Positions 54,394 to 63,456 of a stretch of 64,000 bases of DNA are shown here, in pieces. The notes below the pieces were generated by a model. The model saw only the letters and a list, made by a program, of their open reading frames with translations. It was not told where the DNA came from and ran no database searches. The DNA is from Nakazawaea peltata. Taxonomy: Eukaryota; Ascomycota; Pichiomycetes; Alaninales; Pachysolenaceae. The stretch covers positions 1,367,135 through 1,431,134 of the forward strand of contig BCGQ01000001.1 of NCBI GenBank assembly GCA_001599355.1, in the 5' to 3' direction. Position numbers and translations under genes: made by a program. Each line of letters begins with the position of its first letter. The first letter of the stretch is position 1.

Positions 54394-55290
54394 ATGAATT
54401 TCTCAGCATTATTGGCCCAGGTGAAGAAAAAGGAGACCTCATCTGGGACTCTGCCATCCTCGGCGGTAGCCAAACTGTCATCTTCTACCGCCATACGGCT
54501 GGCCAAACTGTCATCTTCTACCGCCATACGGCTGGCCAAACCACTGCCAAATAAACAGCCAGCATCCAAACCTTCACAAATCATTAAAAAATCCGAAATC
54601 GTGCATATCCAACCTAAATACGACCCAGCAGTACTGCGATTAAAAGCCGCCAGACTGCTGGAGAGAGAAGCTCAACTGCTGAAGAATCTGAAGGCCAAGC
54701 CCAACAAACCGTCACTGAAAAAGAGCTTGAACCAAAGGAAAGTGGCTCCTCCTCCTCCTGTGGAACTGAAACCACCACCTAAGAAGAAGTTATCCTATAA
54801 AGAATTGATGCAGCAGGCTGCAAAAGTCGATTCGTCTAAGATGGCCATTGGAATCAAAGCCAGAACTACTCCTCTTGGACCTCAATTGAAATTGAAGAAG
54901 AAAGGTGAACGTTCTGTATCTCCATCTGAACCGACTGGTAGTACGCCGACATCTCGTGAATCCACAGCTCATGCACCTTCCCTGAATGCTCGTTCGGCTG
55001 GTACCAAGAATATCCGTAAACGTCCTCAACAAGATGACAGTGATTTATCAGACTTTGTCGTCTCCGAAGATGAAGAACTCGATTACCGGTCCGAGATCCT
55101 GAACATCTTTGGTCGTAAACGTCAATATTACGACGATTACTCTGATGACGATGATATGGAAGCCACTGGTGCCGATATCTTACAAGAGGAGAACAGATCA
55201 ACTCGTTTTGCCAGAATGGAGGAAGAACGTGAACTGGATTTAGAAAGACGTTTGAAAATTGAGAAAATGAAACGTCTTAAAAAGCTGTAA
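54394..55290 (+). CDS. SPT2: SPT2, histone-binding chromatin protein
   Basis: 298 residues from the ATG at 54394 (MNFSALLAQVKKKE). N-terminal motif and basic Lys/Pro-rich middle are typical; the C-terminal Spt2 domain is clear: SDLSDFVVSEDEE..YRSEILNIFGRKRQYYDDYSDDDDMEATGADILQEENRSTRFARMEEERE..LERRLKIEKMKRLKKL. Spt2 binds H3-H4 and restores nucleosomes behind polymerase II; in S. cerevisiae it is 333 residues. An exact 33-bp tandem duplication (54472-54537) repeats KLSSSTAIRLA near residues 27-48. Many CTG codons occur in the low-complexity half. Stop is 28 bp from that of RAD4. Confidence 0.93.
   Translation: MNFSALLAQVKKKETSSGTLPSSAVAKLSSSTAIRLAKLSSSTAIRLAKPLPNKQPASKPSQIIKKSEIVHIQPKYDPAVLRLKAARLLEREAQLLKNLKAKPNKPSLKKSLNQRKVAPPPPVELKPPPKKKLSYKELMQQAAKVDSSKMAIGIKARTTPLGPQLKLKKKGERSVSPSEPTGSTPTSRESTAHAPSLNARSAGTKNIRKRPQQDDSDLSDFVVSEDEELDYRSEILNIFGRKRQYYDDYSDDDDMEATGADILQEENRSTRFARMEEERELDLERRLKIEKMKRLKKL
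54472..54537 (+). repeat. Exact 33-bp tandem duplication within SPT2
   Basis: Copies at 54472-54504 and 54505-54537 are identical, adding 11 residues in frame. Perfect identity suggests a recent event or a collapsed/expanded allele. Confidence 0.95.
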
Positions 55291-55318
55291 CATTATAGTC
55301 CATTAATAGTATATATAA

Positions 55319-58300
55319 TTAGTCATCATCATCACTGTAAACGAATTCGTCGTCATTGAATTCATTCACAGGTTCATCATTAGGGTCATCTGGGTCTGAG
55401 ATTATTTCCAGGTTTTCTAGTCTGAGGGACTCTGAGTCGGAGTCGGAGTCGGAGTTCAGGGGTTCTGGTTCTTCATCATCACTTATGGTAATAGGTTCAG
55501 GTTCAACAGGGGCTGGATGGTCAAATTCTGATCTCAGATCCTCATAATAATCTTCATCGGGTTCTTTTTCATCCTCAGACACATCAATAAGAGTTCCTTT
55601 TTCTTGATTATCATTTGTATTTTCGTCAACGATAAATCCACCTCCGGAGTCAATATTTGTATCTTCTTGAGCGGCTAAATCATTTGCATTTTCTTCAATA
55701 GGAAACCCTCCTTCTTGGTCCTCTCCAGCTGTGTTTAGATTATCCTGCTCATAAATATCATCTTGATCAGATTGATCCTTCTCAACAGTGAATCCTCCTT
55801 CATCTTCACCAGCATATTCATCAATGGAGAATCCCCCTCGATTTTCACCAGCATATTCATCAACGGAGAATCCACCAGCTTGATCTTCACCAGCATATTC
55901 ATCAATAGAGAACCCACCAGCTTGATCTTCATTTCCATACTCTAATACAGACAATGACCTAGCGTCAATATCATCCAGACCTGTCCGATATTCATCCTCA
56001 GGTATAAATCCACCACCGTAATCGTCATCATTGACATCCAGTCCTTCATTACTAGGAGTAGAATCATAGTACTTCTCATAAATATCCTCCTCTTCCTCTT
56101 CCTCTTCCTCCTCAGCTTTATCACGGAATTGCTTAGCAATCTTTTGAAATTGCAGTTCTAATTTATCCTCGATTCCATCAACATCTCCGTATTTCTTATT
56201 CAACTCATCTCTGATTCTCAGTTTGGTCAATAATAATCTCCAACAACGTAAAGCCACCAGTTCCCTTCTTCTTTGCTGTCTATCCAGCTCTTCTTGCTCT
56301 AAATAAGCTTCCAGTTGTTCCATTGGTCCTTCGAATTCTTCCAGAACCACGACACCTTTGGTACGTGCAGTCGATCCACCCTTGGTAAAATCAAACCCTA
56401 CACACAGTTCCAGATAATCGATTCCCAACGTCTTTGCAGCTTTGACTGCAAGCTTAGATGGCCGATAAACAGCACCTTTAGGAAGCATGGAATCCACATA
56501 GAGGTCAATATTGCCATATGCGTTCTTAGGAATCTCTCCATCTACAACTGGAGGTGGTATGTAAAGTTCGGTTTGAGACTCTGAATACAACCGAGTATCA
56601 TTATCTTCATCGTCGACATCTTGTTCTTCACCGAATAAATCATCTTCATATCTGAACAGATCTTTATCTCTCAGCTTCTCAATGGCTCTCTTAACGAGCA
56701 TTGGGCGTTCTCCAGGTTTAAGGACTCTTCCTTGCATGAACCAAGCCTTTGCTGATCTCACTACTTGTACATTTTCTCTTTTATACACTGGAATTGTGAC
56801 CGAATTCTTTGAGTTCTTCTTCCTGGTCCTTCCACAAGCAACTTTTGGAGATAAAATCTCATTTGATCTCAACTGATCTTCTAAAACATAAATTGGATGG
56901 TTTTTGAAATCTTGAATACTATTAGGCATTCCTTCTTGTAAGGATTTCCGGTCAAAGTACTTCTTCTCTTCTATATCGATCCCTGTTTCTAAACGCTGTT
57001 CCATTGAATTGAGAGAGGTGATCAAGTTATTATACCATTTTTCACCTTTAGGCTCTCTTGTAATACGCTTCTTTCTAATCTTGGCGTTATATTGCTTGGA
57101 ATATCTGCGAGTAATATCCCTGACTCTCGAATCATTGTCATAACCCAATACATAGAAGCAGTTGTTACGTTCATCTGTCATTGGTGGTTCAAATTTAGAT
57201 ACAACTCTCACGATTTCAATGTATTTGAAGCAAATAGCATCCACACTGATCCATTTCTTGCTGAATTTATCCCATACTTCTGCCCAAAATACAGGAAATT
57301 CAGATTCCTTACCTATGCTTTGGGAGCCTATATTATCTCCTAAACGTCCAGCATCCTGATACCTCTTGTTACGGAATTGCAGTAATAGCTTCTCTCCAGG
57401 ACGTAAACCTTTAAGAGCTTTCTTTTGAAGTGGAGGAGGGCGACTTTTAGTACCCAAATCAACCGGCTCTGGGGTCGGAGTCAGTTCAACTTTTATATTA
57501 TTGGTGAAATCCGGAGATTGAATCGAAAATACAAGTCTAGCATGAAATCCTACAGACCTTAAGAGTGCAACAAAACCTTGAGCCGCAATATCTCGTGATC
57601 CACGTCTCTTCAAGATACGATTTCTAAATCTCAGTCTATTCGTAGACTTCATTTTGGGCGAATCTTCTAACTCTGACCATAATTTCTTGTAAAAACCCAC
57701 ATCATTATTAACAGTGAAATCTTCACTCCAAAGTTCGACTAATTTCTTGATACAGTCCAATATTTTACGAGACTTGATTTGTTTTTGAGTAAAATTCATC
57801 GACAGAACGGTCTCATCACCAGTTTGTAAACTAGACTTGATTTCTTGACGAATATTTAAAGGTACCGATGAACGTAATTTGGTGAGCATTTCCTCGTCAT
57901 TGATCCAATGATTACGAATCTTCCCAAGCACCGCCATTGTCAGGAGGACCATCATATGGTACTGTTTCCTGAACAATTTCTCATCTCTATCAATCAAGTT
58001 GACATTCTTCTTTGTTCTCTTTTTCGTCTTTGGTTCTGGGGGAGAGATGGCGACGGTGAGTTCTTCTTGAGGTTCACCAAGTCCAAATATCATTTCTGAG
58101 TCGTCATTAACAGTGGGAGTTTCAATGTCGATGTTTTCGAAATCATCTGAATCGAATTCATCATCGGCGGGTTCTTTGTTGTCTGGTAGCTCTTGAACGG
58201 CAGTTTCATTGGGCACCAGAGGTTCTCCAGCGGTGACTTCCCTAAACAGCAAGTCCATATTGTTGTCAGAATCCATCACAAGGTAAGGTTTTACCTCTGT

Positions 58301-58477
58301 CACGTCATCGGAGTCAGGTCCTGTTACCTCATCGGTCAGTGGCGTTAAGTCGCGTTCGTGGTTGCGCAATTTCCGGCGCTTCTTGAGAGGTCTATCAGAC
58401 GACCGGCGCTTCGCCGTAGAAGTCTGGTCTCGGCGTACTTCCTTGAGCAACTCTCGGTACTTGGATAGGTCAGACAT
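55319..58477 (-). CDS. RAD4: RAD4, nucleotide excision repair damage sensor
   Basis: 1052 residues from the ATG at 58475-58477; longer than yeast Rad4 (754). The transglutaminase-like domain is recognisable (GFVALLRSVGFHARLVFS... FPVFWAEVWDKFSKKWISVDAI... NNCFYVLGYDNDSRVRDITRRYSKQYNAKIRKKR), followed by the beta-hairpin domains BHD1-3 (HPIYVLEDQLRSNEILSPK, YKRENVQVVRSAKAWFMQGR, NAYGNIDLYVDSMLPKGAVY...AKTLGIDYLELCVGFDF). Rad4-Rad23 recognises helix-distorting lesions. The added length is a very acidic tail with GGFSIDEYAGEDQA repeats (about 55785-55940), consistent with the region that recruits TFIIH. A short uORF overlaps the start. Confidence 0.95.
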   Translation of the reverse strand: MSDLSKYRELLKEVRRDQTSTAKRRSSDRPLKKRRKLRNHERDLTPLTDEVTGPDSDDVTEVKPYLVMDSDNNMDLLFREVTAGEPLVPNETAVQELPDNKEPADDEFDSDDFENIDIETPTVNDDSEMIFGLGEPQEELTVAISPPEPKTKKRTKKNVNLIDRDEKLFRKQYHMMVLLTMAVLGKIRNHWINDEEMLTKLRSSVPLNIRQEIKSSLQTGDETVLSMNFTQKQIKSRKILDCIKKLVELWSEDFTVNNDVGFYKKLWSELEDSPKMKSTNRLRFRNRILKRRGSRDIAAQGFVALLRSVGFHARLVFSIQSPDFTNNIKVELTPTPEPVDLGTKSRPPPLQKKALKGLRPGEKLLLQFRNKRYQDAGRLGDNIGSQSIGKESEFPVFWAEVWDKFSKKWISVDAICFKYIEIVRVVSKFEPPMTDERNNCFYVLGYDNDSRVRDITRRYSKQYNAKIRKKRITREPKGEKWYNNLITSLNSMEQRLETGIDIEEKKYFDRKSLQEGMPNSIQDFKNHPIYVLEDQLRSNEILSPKVACGRTRKKNSKNSVTIPVYKRENVQVVRSAKAWFMQGRVLKPGERPMLVKRAIEKLRDKDLFRYEDDLFGEEQDVDDEDNDTRLYSESQTELYIPPPVVDGEIPKNAYGNIDLYVDSMLPKGAVYRPSKLAVKAAKTLGIDYLELCVGFDFTKGGSTARTKGVVVLEEFEGPMEQLEAYLEQEELDRQQRRRELVALRCWRLLLTKLRIRDELNKKYGDVDGIEDKLELQFQKIAKQFRDKAEEEEEEEEEDIYEKYYDSTPSNEGLDVNDDDYGGGFIPEDEYRTGLDDIDARSLSVLEYGNEDQAGGFSIDEYAGEDQAGGFSVDEYAGENRGGFSIDEYAGEDEGGFTVEKDQSDQDDIYEQDNLNTAGEDQEGGFPIEENANDLAAQEDTNIDSGGGFIVDENTNDNQEKGTLIDVSEDEKEPDEDYYEDLRSEFDHPAPVEPEPITISDDEEPEPLNSDSDSDSESLRLENLEIISDPDDPNDEPVNEFNDDEFVYSDDDD
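55785..55940 (-). repeat. 42-bp tandem repeats in the RAD4 acidic tail
   Basis: Four units encoding variants of (D/N)xxGGF(S/T)(I/V)DEYAGE, 13-14 residues each. Two adjacent units are almost identical in DNA; the outer ones have diverged. Confidence 0.85.
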
Positions 58478-58511
58478 CTTCAAGCGCCATGGGGTTAAAG
58501 TAGTTGCTCAT
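58470..58511 (-). other. uORF overlapping the RAD4 start
   Basis: ATG at 58509-58511 opens a 13-codon frame (MSNYFNPMALEDV) whose stop at 58470-58472 lies just past the RAD4 ATG, in another frame. Ribosomes that use it cannot simply reinitiate downstream at RAD4. It may lower RAD4 output or may be missed if transcription starts downstream of it. Confidence 0.6.
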
Positions 58512-59006
58512 CTTGTGAAGAAAGGAATTTATAGGAAATTGTAAAAGGTGAGCGGTATCAAGAAGAAAGGAAAAAAGGGGAAAAGGAGAGCGAAAAGGGG
58601 TGAAGGGGTGAAGGAAAAGGGGTGAAAAGGAAGAGGAGGGGAAAAGAAGGGAAAAGAAGGGAAAAGAAGGAAAAAGAAGGAAATAGAAGGAGAGGAAAAA
58701 AGAAGGGAAGGAGAGAAGAGAGGGGAGAGGGGATGGATAGGGGAGGGGACAAGGGTAGAGGACAGAGAGTGGAAGAAAGCAGAAATGGAGGAATGAAGGG
58801 AGGAACGAGAACGAATGACAAACCGAGAGATCAAATGAATATCACACAACAAGTCACACTGCCATATTGGATCATTGACCCATATATTCGAATTTACTAC
58901 TATTACTGGTATCCTTTATGCCACCTCCACACCACTTGCACATTTACTATCCCCTTCATTATCTACATATCTGCTTTACTAATAATCTATTCTCTATAAC
59001 TATGTA
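58512..59006. promoter_or_regulatory. RAD4 upstream region with long purine tract
   Basis: 495 bp. From about 58560 to 58800 the + strand is nearly pure purine (pyrimidine on the RAD4 sense strand), with GGGAAAAGAAGG units. The remaining bases are the 3' region of the PQ-loop gene. No coding sequence; the long frames here are low-complexity artefacts. Confidence 0.6.
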
Positions 59007-59837
59007 TCATAGCAGCACCTCGTCTCGCGCAATACTACTATTAGACAAACTAGTTCTTGCCTCAATTCGATTATCCCGTTTTTCATTAATTACATCAACA
59101 GTTTCATCAGTAACAGTTTCCTCACAGACAGTTTCATCACAGACAGATTCAGGGTCAGTGTCACCGCCGTTTCCAAATACCCTGAATCGTAATAACCAAA
59201 TAATTTGACTTGAGAAAATCCCAATCTCAAGAAATATACAAACCGCATAAAGAATCATCCCCATTATATCCATATCTCCAGTGAGTACACTAATCATTGA
59301 AAAAATAGCCCCTGAACAATCACATGCTAAGAAGAGAAAGTTGATCCCAACCACACGTCCTTTTCTTTTTGCCAATTCAAAGTACGGAGGTAATAATCCC
59401 AGAGCCAATAATATTGACAGAATCACACCAAAGATAAGATCAGGCCATTCGGTTCCACGTGAATATAATGGTTTTAACCATAAGATGAATCCAAGCTCAC
59501 ACAGTAATGATACTCCAAAGAAAAGCCCCATATATAACAGAATACGCTTAATAGGTGTACTCACCGGAGGATAATACATCAGCTGACCCCAAGACATGGC
59601 ACATAACACGGTAAATACCTGAGGTTGTACCTGAACTGCAATGGAGGGCTGAGATACCAAGAAATAAATCGAGAACGGCACCCCACACAGCGCCCATAAA
59701 AACATCATTATAGGAGGGAATCCAGTACAGTCTTTACGTCTGTAGTTGAATATGATCTGGGGGATCAACTGAACTGTCCAGCAAACAGTTCCAATCGTCC
59801 CTGTAACGTCCGACGCCACTTTATTATGAACTGTCAT
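59007..59837 (-). CDS. PQ-loop membrane protein
   Basis: 276 residues with seven predicted membrane helices and two PQ-loop repeats: the first has the classic motif (CWTVQLIPQIIFNYRRKDCTG), the second a PP variant (LGLLPPYFELAKRKGRVVGINFLF). PQ-loop proteins include lysosomal/vacuolar cationic amino-acid exporters (Ypq1-3, cystinosin). The closest counterpart is not certain, so I give no symbol. The charged C-terminal tail (about 230-276) is probably cytosolic. The start is the first ATG and places the first helix immediately after it. Confidence 0.85.
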   Translation of the reverse strand: MTVHNKVASDVTGTIGTVCWTVQLIPQIIFNYRRKDCTGFPPIMMFLWALCGVPFSIYFLVSQPSIAVQVQPQVFTVLCAMSWGQLMYYPPVSTPIKRILLYMGLFFGVSLLCELGFILWLKPLYSRGTEWPDLIFGVILSILLALGLLPPYFELAKRKGRVVGINFLFLACDCSGAIFSMISVLTGDMDIMGMILYAVCIFLEIGIFSSQIIWLLRFRVFGNGGDTDPESVCDETVCEETVTDETVDVINEKRDNRIEARTSLSNSSIARDEVLL

Positions 59838-60127
59838 AGTCTTTTAGCTCCCCAAATCATTAATTCAATCTTCAAACTTCTATCTATATATCATCTGCGA
59901 CGGAATTTGCAAAAATTTGACGAGTTCACAAATCCCGACGGGAAATTTGAGCTGCAGGATCCCTTGTTCTGGAAGGGAACCTAAAATTAATAAGCAAGAA
60001 AAAATCTGATGAGCAAAAGCCAGAGTGAGCAAAGTACGAATTATACTCCAACTCGTCGATGATAAGACAAGAAGAGACAAGAAAGAAGGAGCCGTACGAG
60101 AGGGTACACTGATATTGATTTACAGCA
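59838..60127. promoter_or_regulatory. Divergent region PQ-loop/small tail-anchored gene
   Basis: 290 bp. On the + strand an ATG at 60010 opens MSKSQSEQSTNYTPTRR, which is either a uORF or, if GTGAGC at 60026 is a donor, a 5' exon of the next gene. No other gene is supported; the antisense frame at 59926-60207 shows no family. Confidence 0.45.
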
Positions 60128-60346
60128 ATGCCACCAAGAAAGAGAGTTACAAAGACAAGTGAACCAGAGATCGATAGCGGATTAGGTTTGAGACCTGTAG
60201 ATACCACTCGTCATCCTGATGAACAGGAATGGCAAATGGGTAATGAGACTGAGCTTATAGTTCTGTCAGTGGTTGTTACAATTGTGGGTGTGGCTGTTGT
60301 TGGATGGTATCTTTATGAGTTAGGGTATTTCGAGGGATTTTTCTAA
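60128..60346 (+). CDS. Small predicted tail-anchored membrane protein
   Basis: 72 residues, not recognised. Basic start (MPPRKRVTKT), polar region, one strong membrane helix (about 46-63: LIVLSVVVTIVGVAVVGW) and a short tail YLYELGYFEGFF, so a single-spanning or tail-anchored protein. An alternative start is possible: splicing GTGAGC (60026) to TACAG (60121-60125) would join in frame an exon 60010-60025, giving MSKSQTMPPRKR and 78 residues; the branch site would be weak. I see no family motif (it is not Sec61-beta). Confidence 0.55.
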   Translation: MPPRKRVTKTSEPEIDSGLGLRPVDTTRHPDEQEWQMGNETELIVLSVVVTIVGVAVVGWYLYELGYFEGFF

Positions 60347-60566
60347 CTTTGCAGGGTGGAGATAATAAGATCATAGAGTATAATTGGACGAATAGCTCAC
60401 TTATTGGTCGTGTGCTGTGATCTGATTGCCATTTTAGGGATGCAAATCCTTTGCAGGGTCCATCTCACCATTTTATAAGTAATTTAAACGGATATTATTG
60501 AGTAGAACTGAGAATTACGTAGGTCCTACAATTGTTTCTTACCTAATATCATACATGAATTTATTT

Positions 60567-61926
60567 TTAGTGATGGGAAGCTGGGGCATTTGGCAAATCA
60601 ACTAAAGCCTTTCTGATAGAGTCGACACCCTTAAGTAACTCTTCCTCAGAGATGACTAATGGAGGAGCCAATCTAATAATATGGTCATGGGTTGGCTTAG
60701 CCAAGACACCATGGTTTTTCATTAATAAACAGACATCCCAAGCGGTCTTACCACCGGTCTTGGAGTCATCAATAACAATAGCAGTTAATAAACCTTTACC
60801 TCTAACCTCGGAAATAATACCATTGCTCTCGGCCTTTAATTCGTTTAATTTGGAGACCAAGAATTCACCTAATTGAGCAGCTCTTTCGGTCAATTTCTCC
60901 TCTCTGACAACCTCCAAAGCCAGGACAGCAACACGACAAGCCAATGGGTTACCACCGTAGGTAGAACCATGGGATCCTGGGTCAATAGTGGACATGATCT
61001 CAGTAGAAGACAATACACAAGAAACTGGTAAGACACCACCAGAAACAGCCTTCCCTAACAAAACCATGTCTGGTTTGACACCTTCGGAGTGCTCGTAACA
61101 TAAAGTCTTACCGGTTCTGGCAATACCGGTTTGAATCTCATCACAGATAAGCAAGATGTTGTGTTTCTTACATAACAGTTGAACTTGAGCAAGGTAATCC
61201 TTTGGTGGTACAACGATACCGGCCTCACCTTGAATTGGCTCCAATAAAATAGCAGCAATGTTCTCACCTTGCAGTTCGAAAGCCTTCTCGACATCTTCGA
61301 TAATACCATATCTCAATGGGGCATCACCACCTGGAATGGTGGCTTGGATACCTGGCAAGAAAGGACCAAAGTTGACAGTGGCATCTGGGTCGTTAGACAG
61401 AGAAATGATACCAATAGTTCTACCATGGAAGTTATTTTGAGCAGCCAAAATGATCAGCTTTCCCTGTGGAATACCCTTCTTAATGTAACCCCATCTTCTG
61501 GCAACCTTCAAAGCGGTCTCGACAGCCTCAGCACCGGTGTTCATAGGCAAAACCTTCTCATAACCGAAATACTCGGTGATATACTTGGCAAATGGACCGA
61601 AAGTGTTGGAGTGGAACAGTCTTGAACACAAAGTCATCTTTTGAGTACCTTCGATCAAAGCATTGATGATCTTTGGGTGTAAATGACCTTGGTTAACAGC
61701 AGAGTAAGCAGATAAGAAATCCAAGTACTCCTTTCCTTCACAGTCCCAGACCTTAGCGCCTTGAGCCTTTTCCAAAACCACTGGCAATGGGTGGTAGTTG
61801 TGAGCAGCGTACTTACTGAAGATGAGTTGTTAGTATGCAAGGGGAATATGTAGGGGAAGGGGGGTATAGTACGTACTTTTCGAGGTCGATGGCCTCTTGA
61901 GAGCTAACGTTGAAGATATTTGACAT
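60567..61926 (-). CDS. CAR2: CAR2, ornithine aminotransferase (two exons)
   Basis: Exon 1 61877-61926, intron 61816-61876 (61 nt; GTACGT, TACTAAC at 61829-61835, CAG), exon 2 60567-61815; 432 residues (yeast 424). The joint gives [21 protein letters not shown], matching the yeast [20 protein letters not shown]-dependent class III aminotransferase: [56 protein letters not shown] and the PLP lysine in LLGKAVSGG. It converts ornithine to glutamate semialdehyde in arginine breakdown. Codon use is biased; no in-frame CTG was noticed. Upstream lies a purine-rich tract. Confidence 0.97.
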
Positions 61927-62584
61927 TTTGAATGATAGTTATTATGGAAAAGCAATTATTTGAAAGTGATTGAAGGTAGTTCTTCCAAGTTTATATATGA
62001 TTTTTCAACGTCAAAGTCATCTCCCCTGTAAATCGCTAGTGAATGCGCTTAAGGGAAGGTTTGGGGAATGATTTTCCTTTAAGGGAAGGGAAAAGAAGGA
62101 GAGGGAGAAGGGGGATAAAAGAAAGAGAAAAGAAGGGGGAGATTAGATAGAGGGAGGAAAGGGGAAGGGAGAAGAACAAAATTCAAAGGAGATAAGCTGA
62201 TACATAGAGAGAGTGAACAATCCCGAAACCCTAAAGACCCGGCAGACAACATCATTCAATCTCCCAAGATCAAATTAGTTGACCTGGTTCTCCCGTTAAC
62301 GGCCCTTCGCTTTCAGATAACGATAGTGGAAAGAAAGCGAAAAAGAGTTAAGAGCAGGAGACTGCGCAATTGTGGAGCATTAATTAATTGCAGACCATAC
62401 AGAGCATTATACGAAACACATCTGAGACATTCCAAAAGTAGTGCATTACCAAAACCCAAATCAAGTAATCCCTTGCAAAAAAAAGGGGGGAAGCAAAAGA
62501 TTTTATCAAATTATCAAAATTAATTTATAAAACCATTAATGAAGAGCAAGATCGAGCGATAAGTAAAGGATCACACTATTAAGA
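61927..62584. promoter_or_regulatory. Divergent promoter CAR2/DIF1
   Basis: 658 bp. Purine-rich + strand at about 62080-62180 (pyrimidine on the CAR2 sense strand). AAACCCTAAAG near 62224-62234 and the 10-bp palindrome CCGTTAACGG at 62293-62302 lie toward DIF1. No X-box (Rfx1) or MCB word was found. The open frame at 62326-62523 looks spurious. Confidence 0.5.
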
Positions 62585-63058
62585 ATGTATAAGAAAGCCA
62601 ACTATAACAGTTTCAGCGGTTCACAAGAACAAGTGGACGATACTACTCTTCTGTTACAGTCGATTGGAATGAGAATTAGAAAAGCCGTATCAGATGGATA
62701 CACGGTGGGCGGTAATAATGCTAGTTATCAAAATCAATATGAACAGCAATATCAGCAACAACAGCAACTGCTGCCAAGATTCAACAGAGTCCCATTACCA
62801 TCCCATATGTCACAACCACCTTCTTTAAGTTATGGTATGTCTTCTACATTAGAAGGAGAGTCACTCGACCAGAGATTCATGAGTAGACCACAACTGATGT
62901 TCACTCCAAGTAATAAGAGAACAAGAGATTTCGATGAATATGACGATGAACAAGCCGATCCAGAAGTTGCTAGTTTCAATTCTGTGAATAATAAAGATGC
63001 TCCAATTGAATATTTCCATAACAAATATGGATCACTTTCATTCAAGGAAGAGTTTTAA
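62585..63058 (+). CDS. DIF1: DIF1, ribonucleotide reductase small-subunit importer
   Basis: 157 residues (yeast 133). Two conserved stretches identify Dif1: LLLQSIGMRIRKAVSDGYTVGG (Hug/Sml1-like domain, yeast TVGMRIRQRVDQGY) and PRFNRVPLPSHMSQPPSLSYGMSSTLEGESLDQRF. Dif1 drives nuclear import of Rnr2-Rnr4 and keeps RNR inactive until DNA damage or S phase. Between them lies a Gln/Asn-rich stretch. The C-terminus (EYFHNKYGSLSFKEEF) is longer than in yeast, with a basic KRTRDFDEYDDE segment. Starts at the first ATG. Confidence 0.9.
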   Translation: MYKKANYNSFSGSQEQVDDTTLLLQSIGMRIRKAVSDGYTVGGNNASYQNQYEQQYQQQQQLLPRFNRVPLPSHMSQPPSLSYGMSSTLEGESLDQRFMSRPQLMFTPSNKRTRDFDEYDDEQADPEVASFNSVNNKDAPIEYFHNKYGSLSFKEEF

Positions 63059-63456
63059 GTACGCTTCACGTATAGTCATTCAGTTCTTGTCATAGATGTT
63101 ATTAATATAGTTATATTTTACGGTGTGTAGGGTATCGACCACTCCAAATATCTCGTAGCTCCTGATTATAGTCCCCCAATCGTAGTGCTGTAGAGGATTT
63201 TGGTGTCACGATCTACATTTGCCCCACTTTGCGATCTGCCCCTGCCCTCGTTATCGCACATTTTCTTAAGGAAAGGCAATTTTCCAACCAGTTAACCAAA
63301 AGCCTCCAGACTTCCAATAGGCGGTGTAGAAGATAGAAGTGAGGAGGACGTGAGAATCGAATAACTTTCAAAGTCCATATTACAAGTATTGACCAGTTAA
63401 TCTGTGGAAAATTACAAGTTGAGCCGCATTTATTATCACCTTACCGCTTACTCATC
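63059..63456. other. Gap DIF1-HID1, no gene seen
   Basis: 398 bp, moderately pyrimidine-rich around 63215-63255 on the + strand, presumably the promoter of the next gene. No RNA or coding signature. Confidence 0.5.

Noticed and set aside
58529-58999. Frames on both strands over the RAD4 upstream purine tract
   Set aside because: Composition artefacts with no domain.
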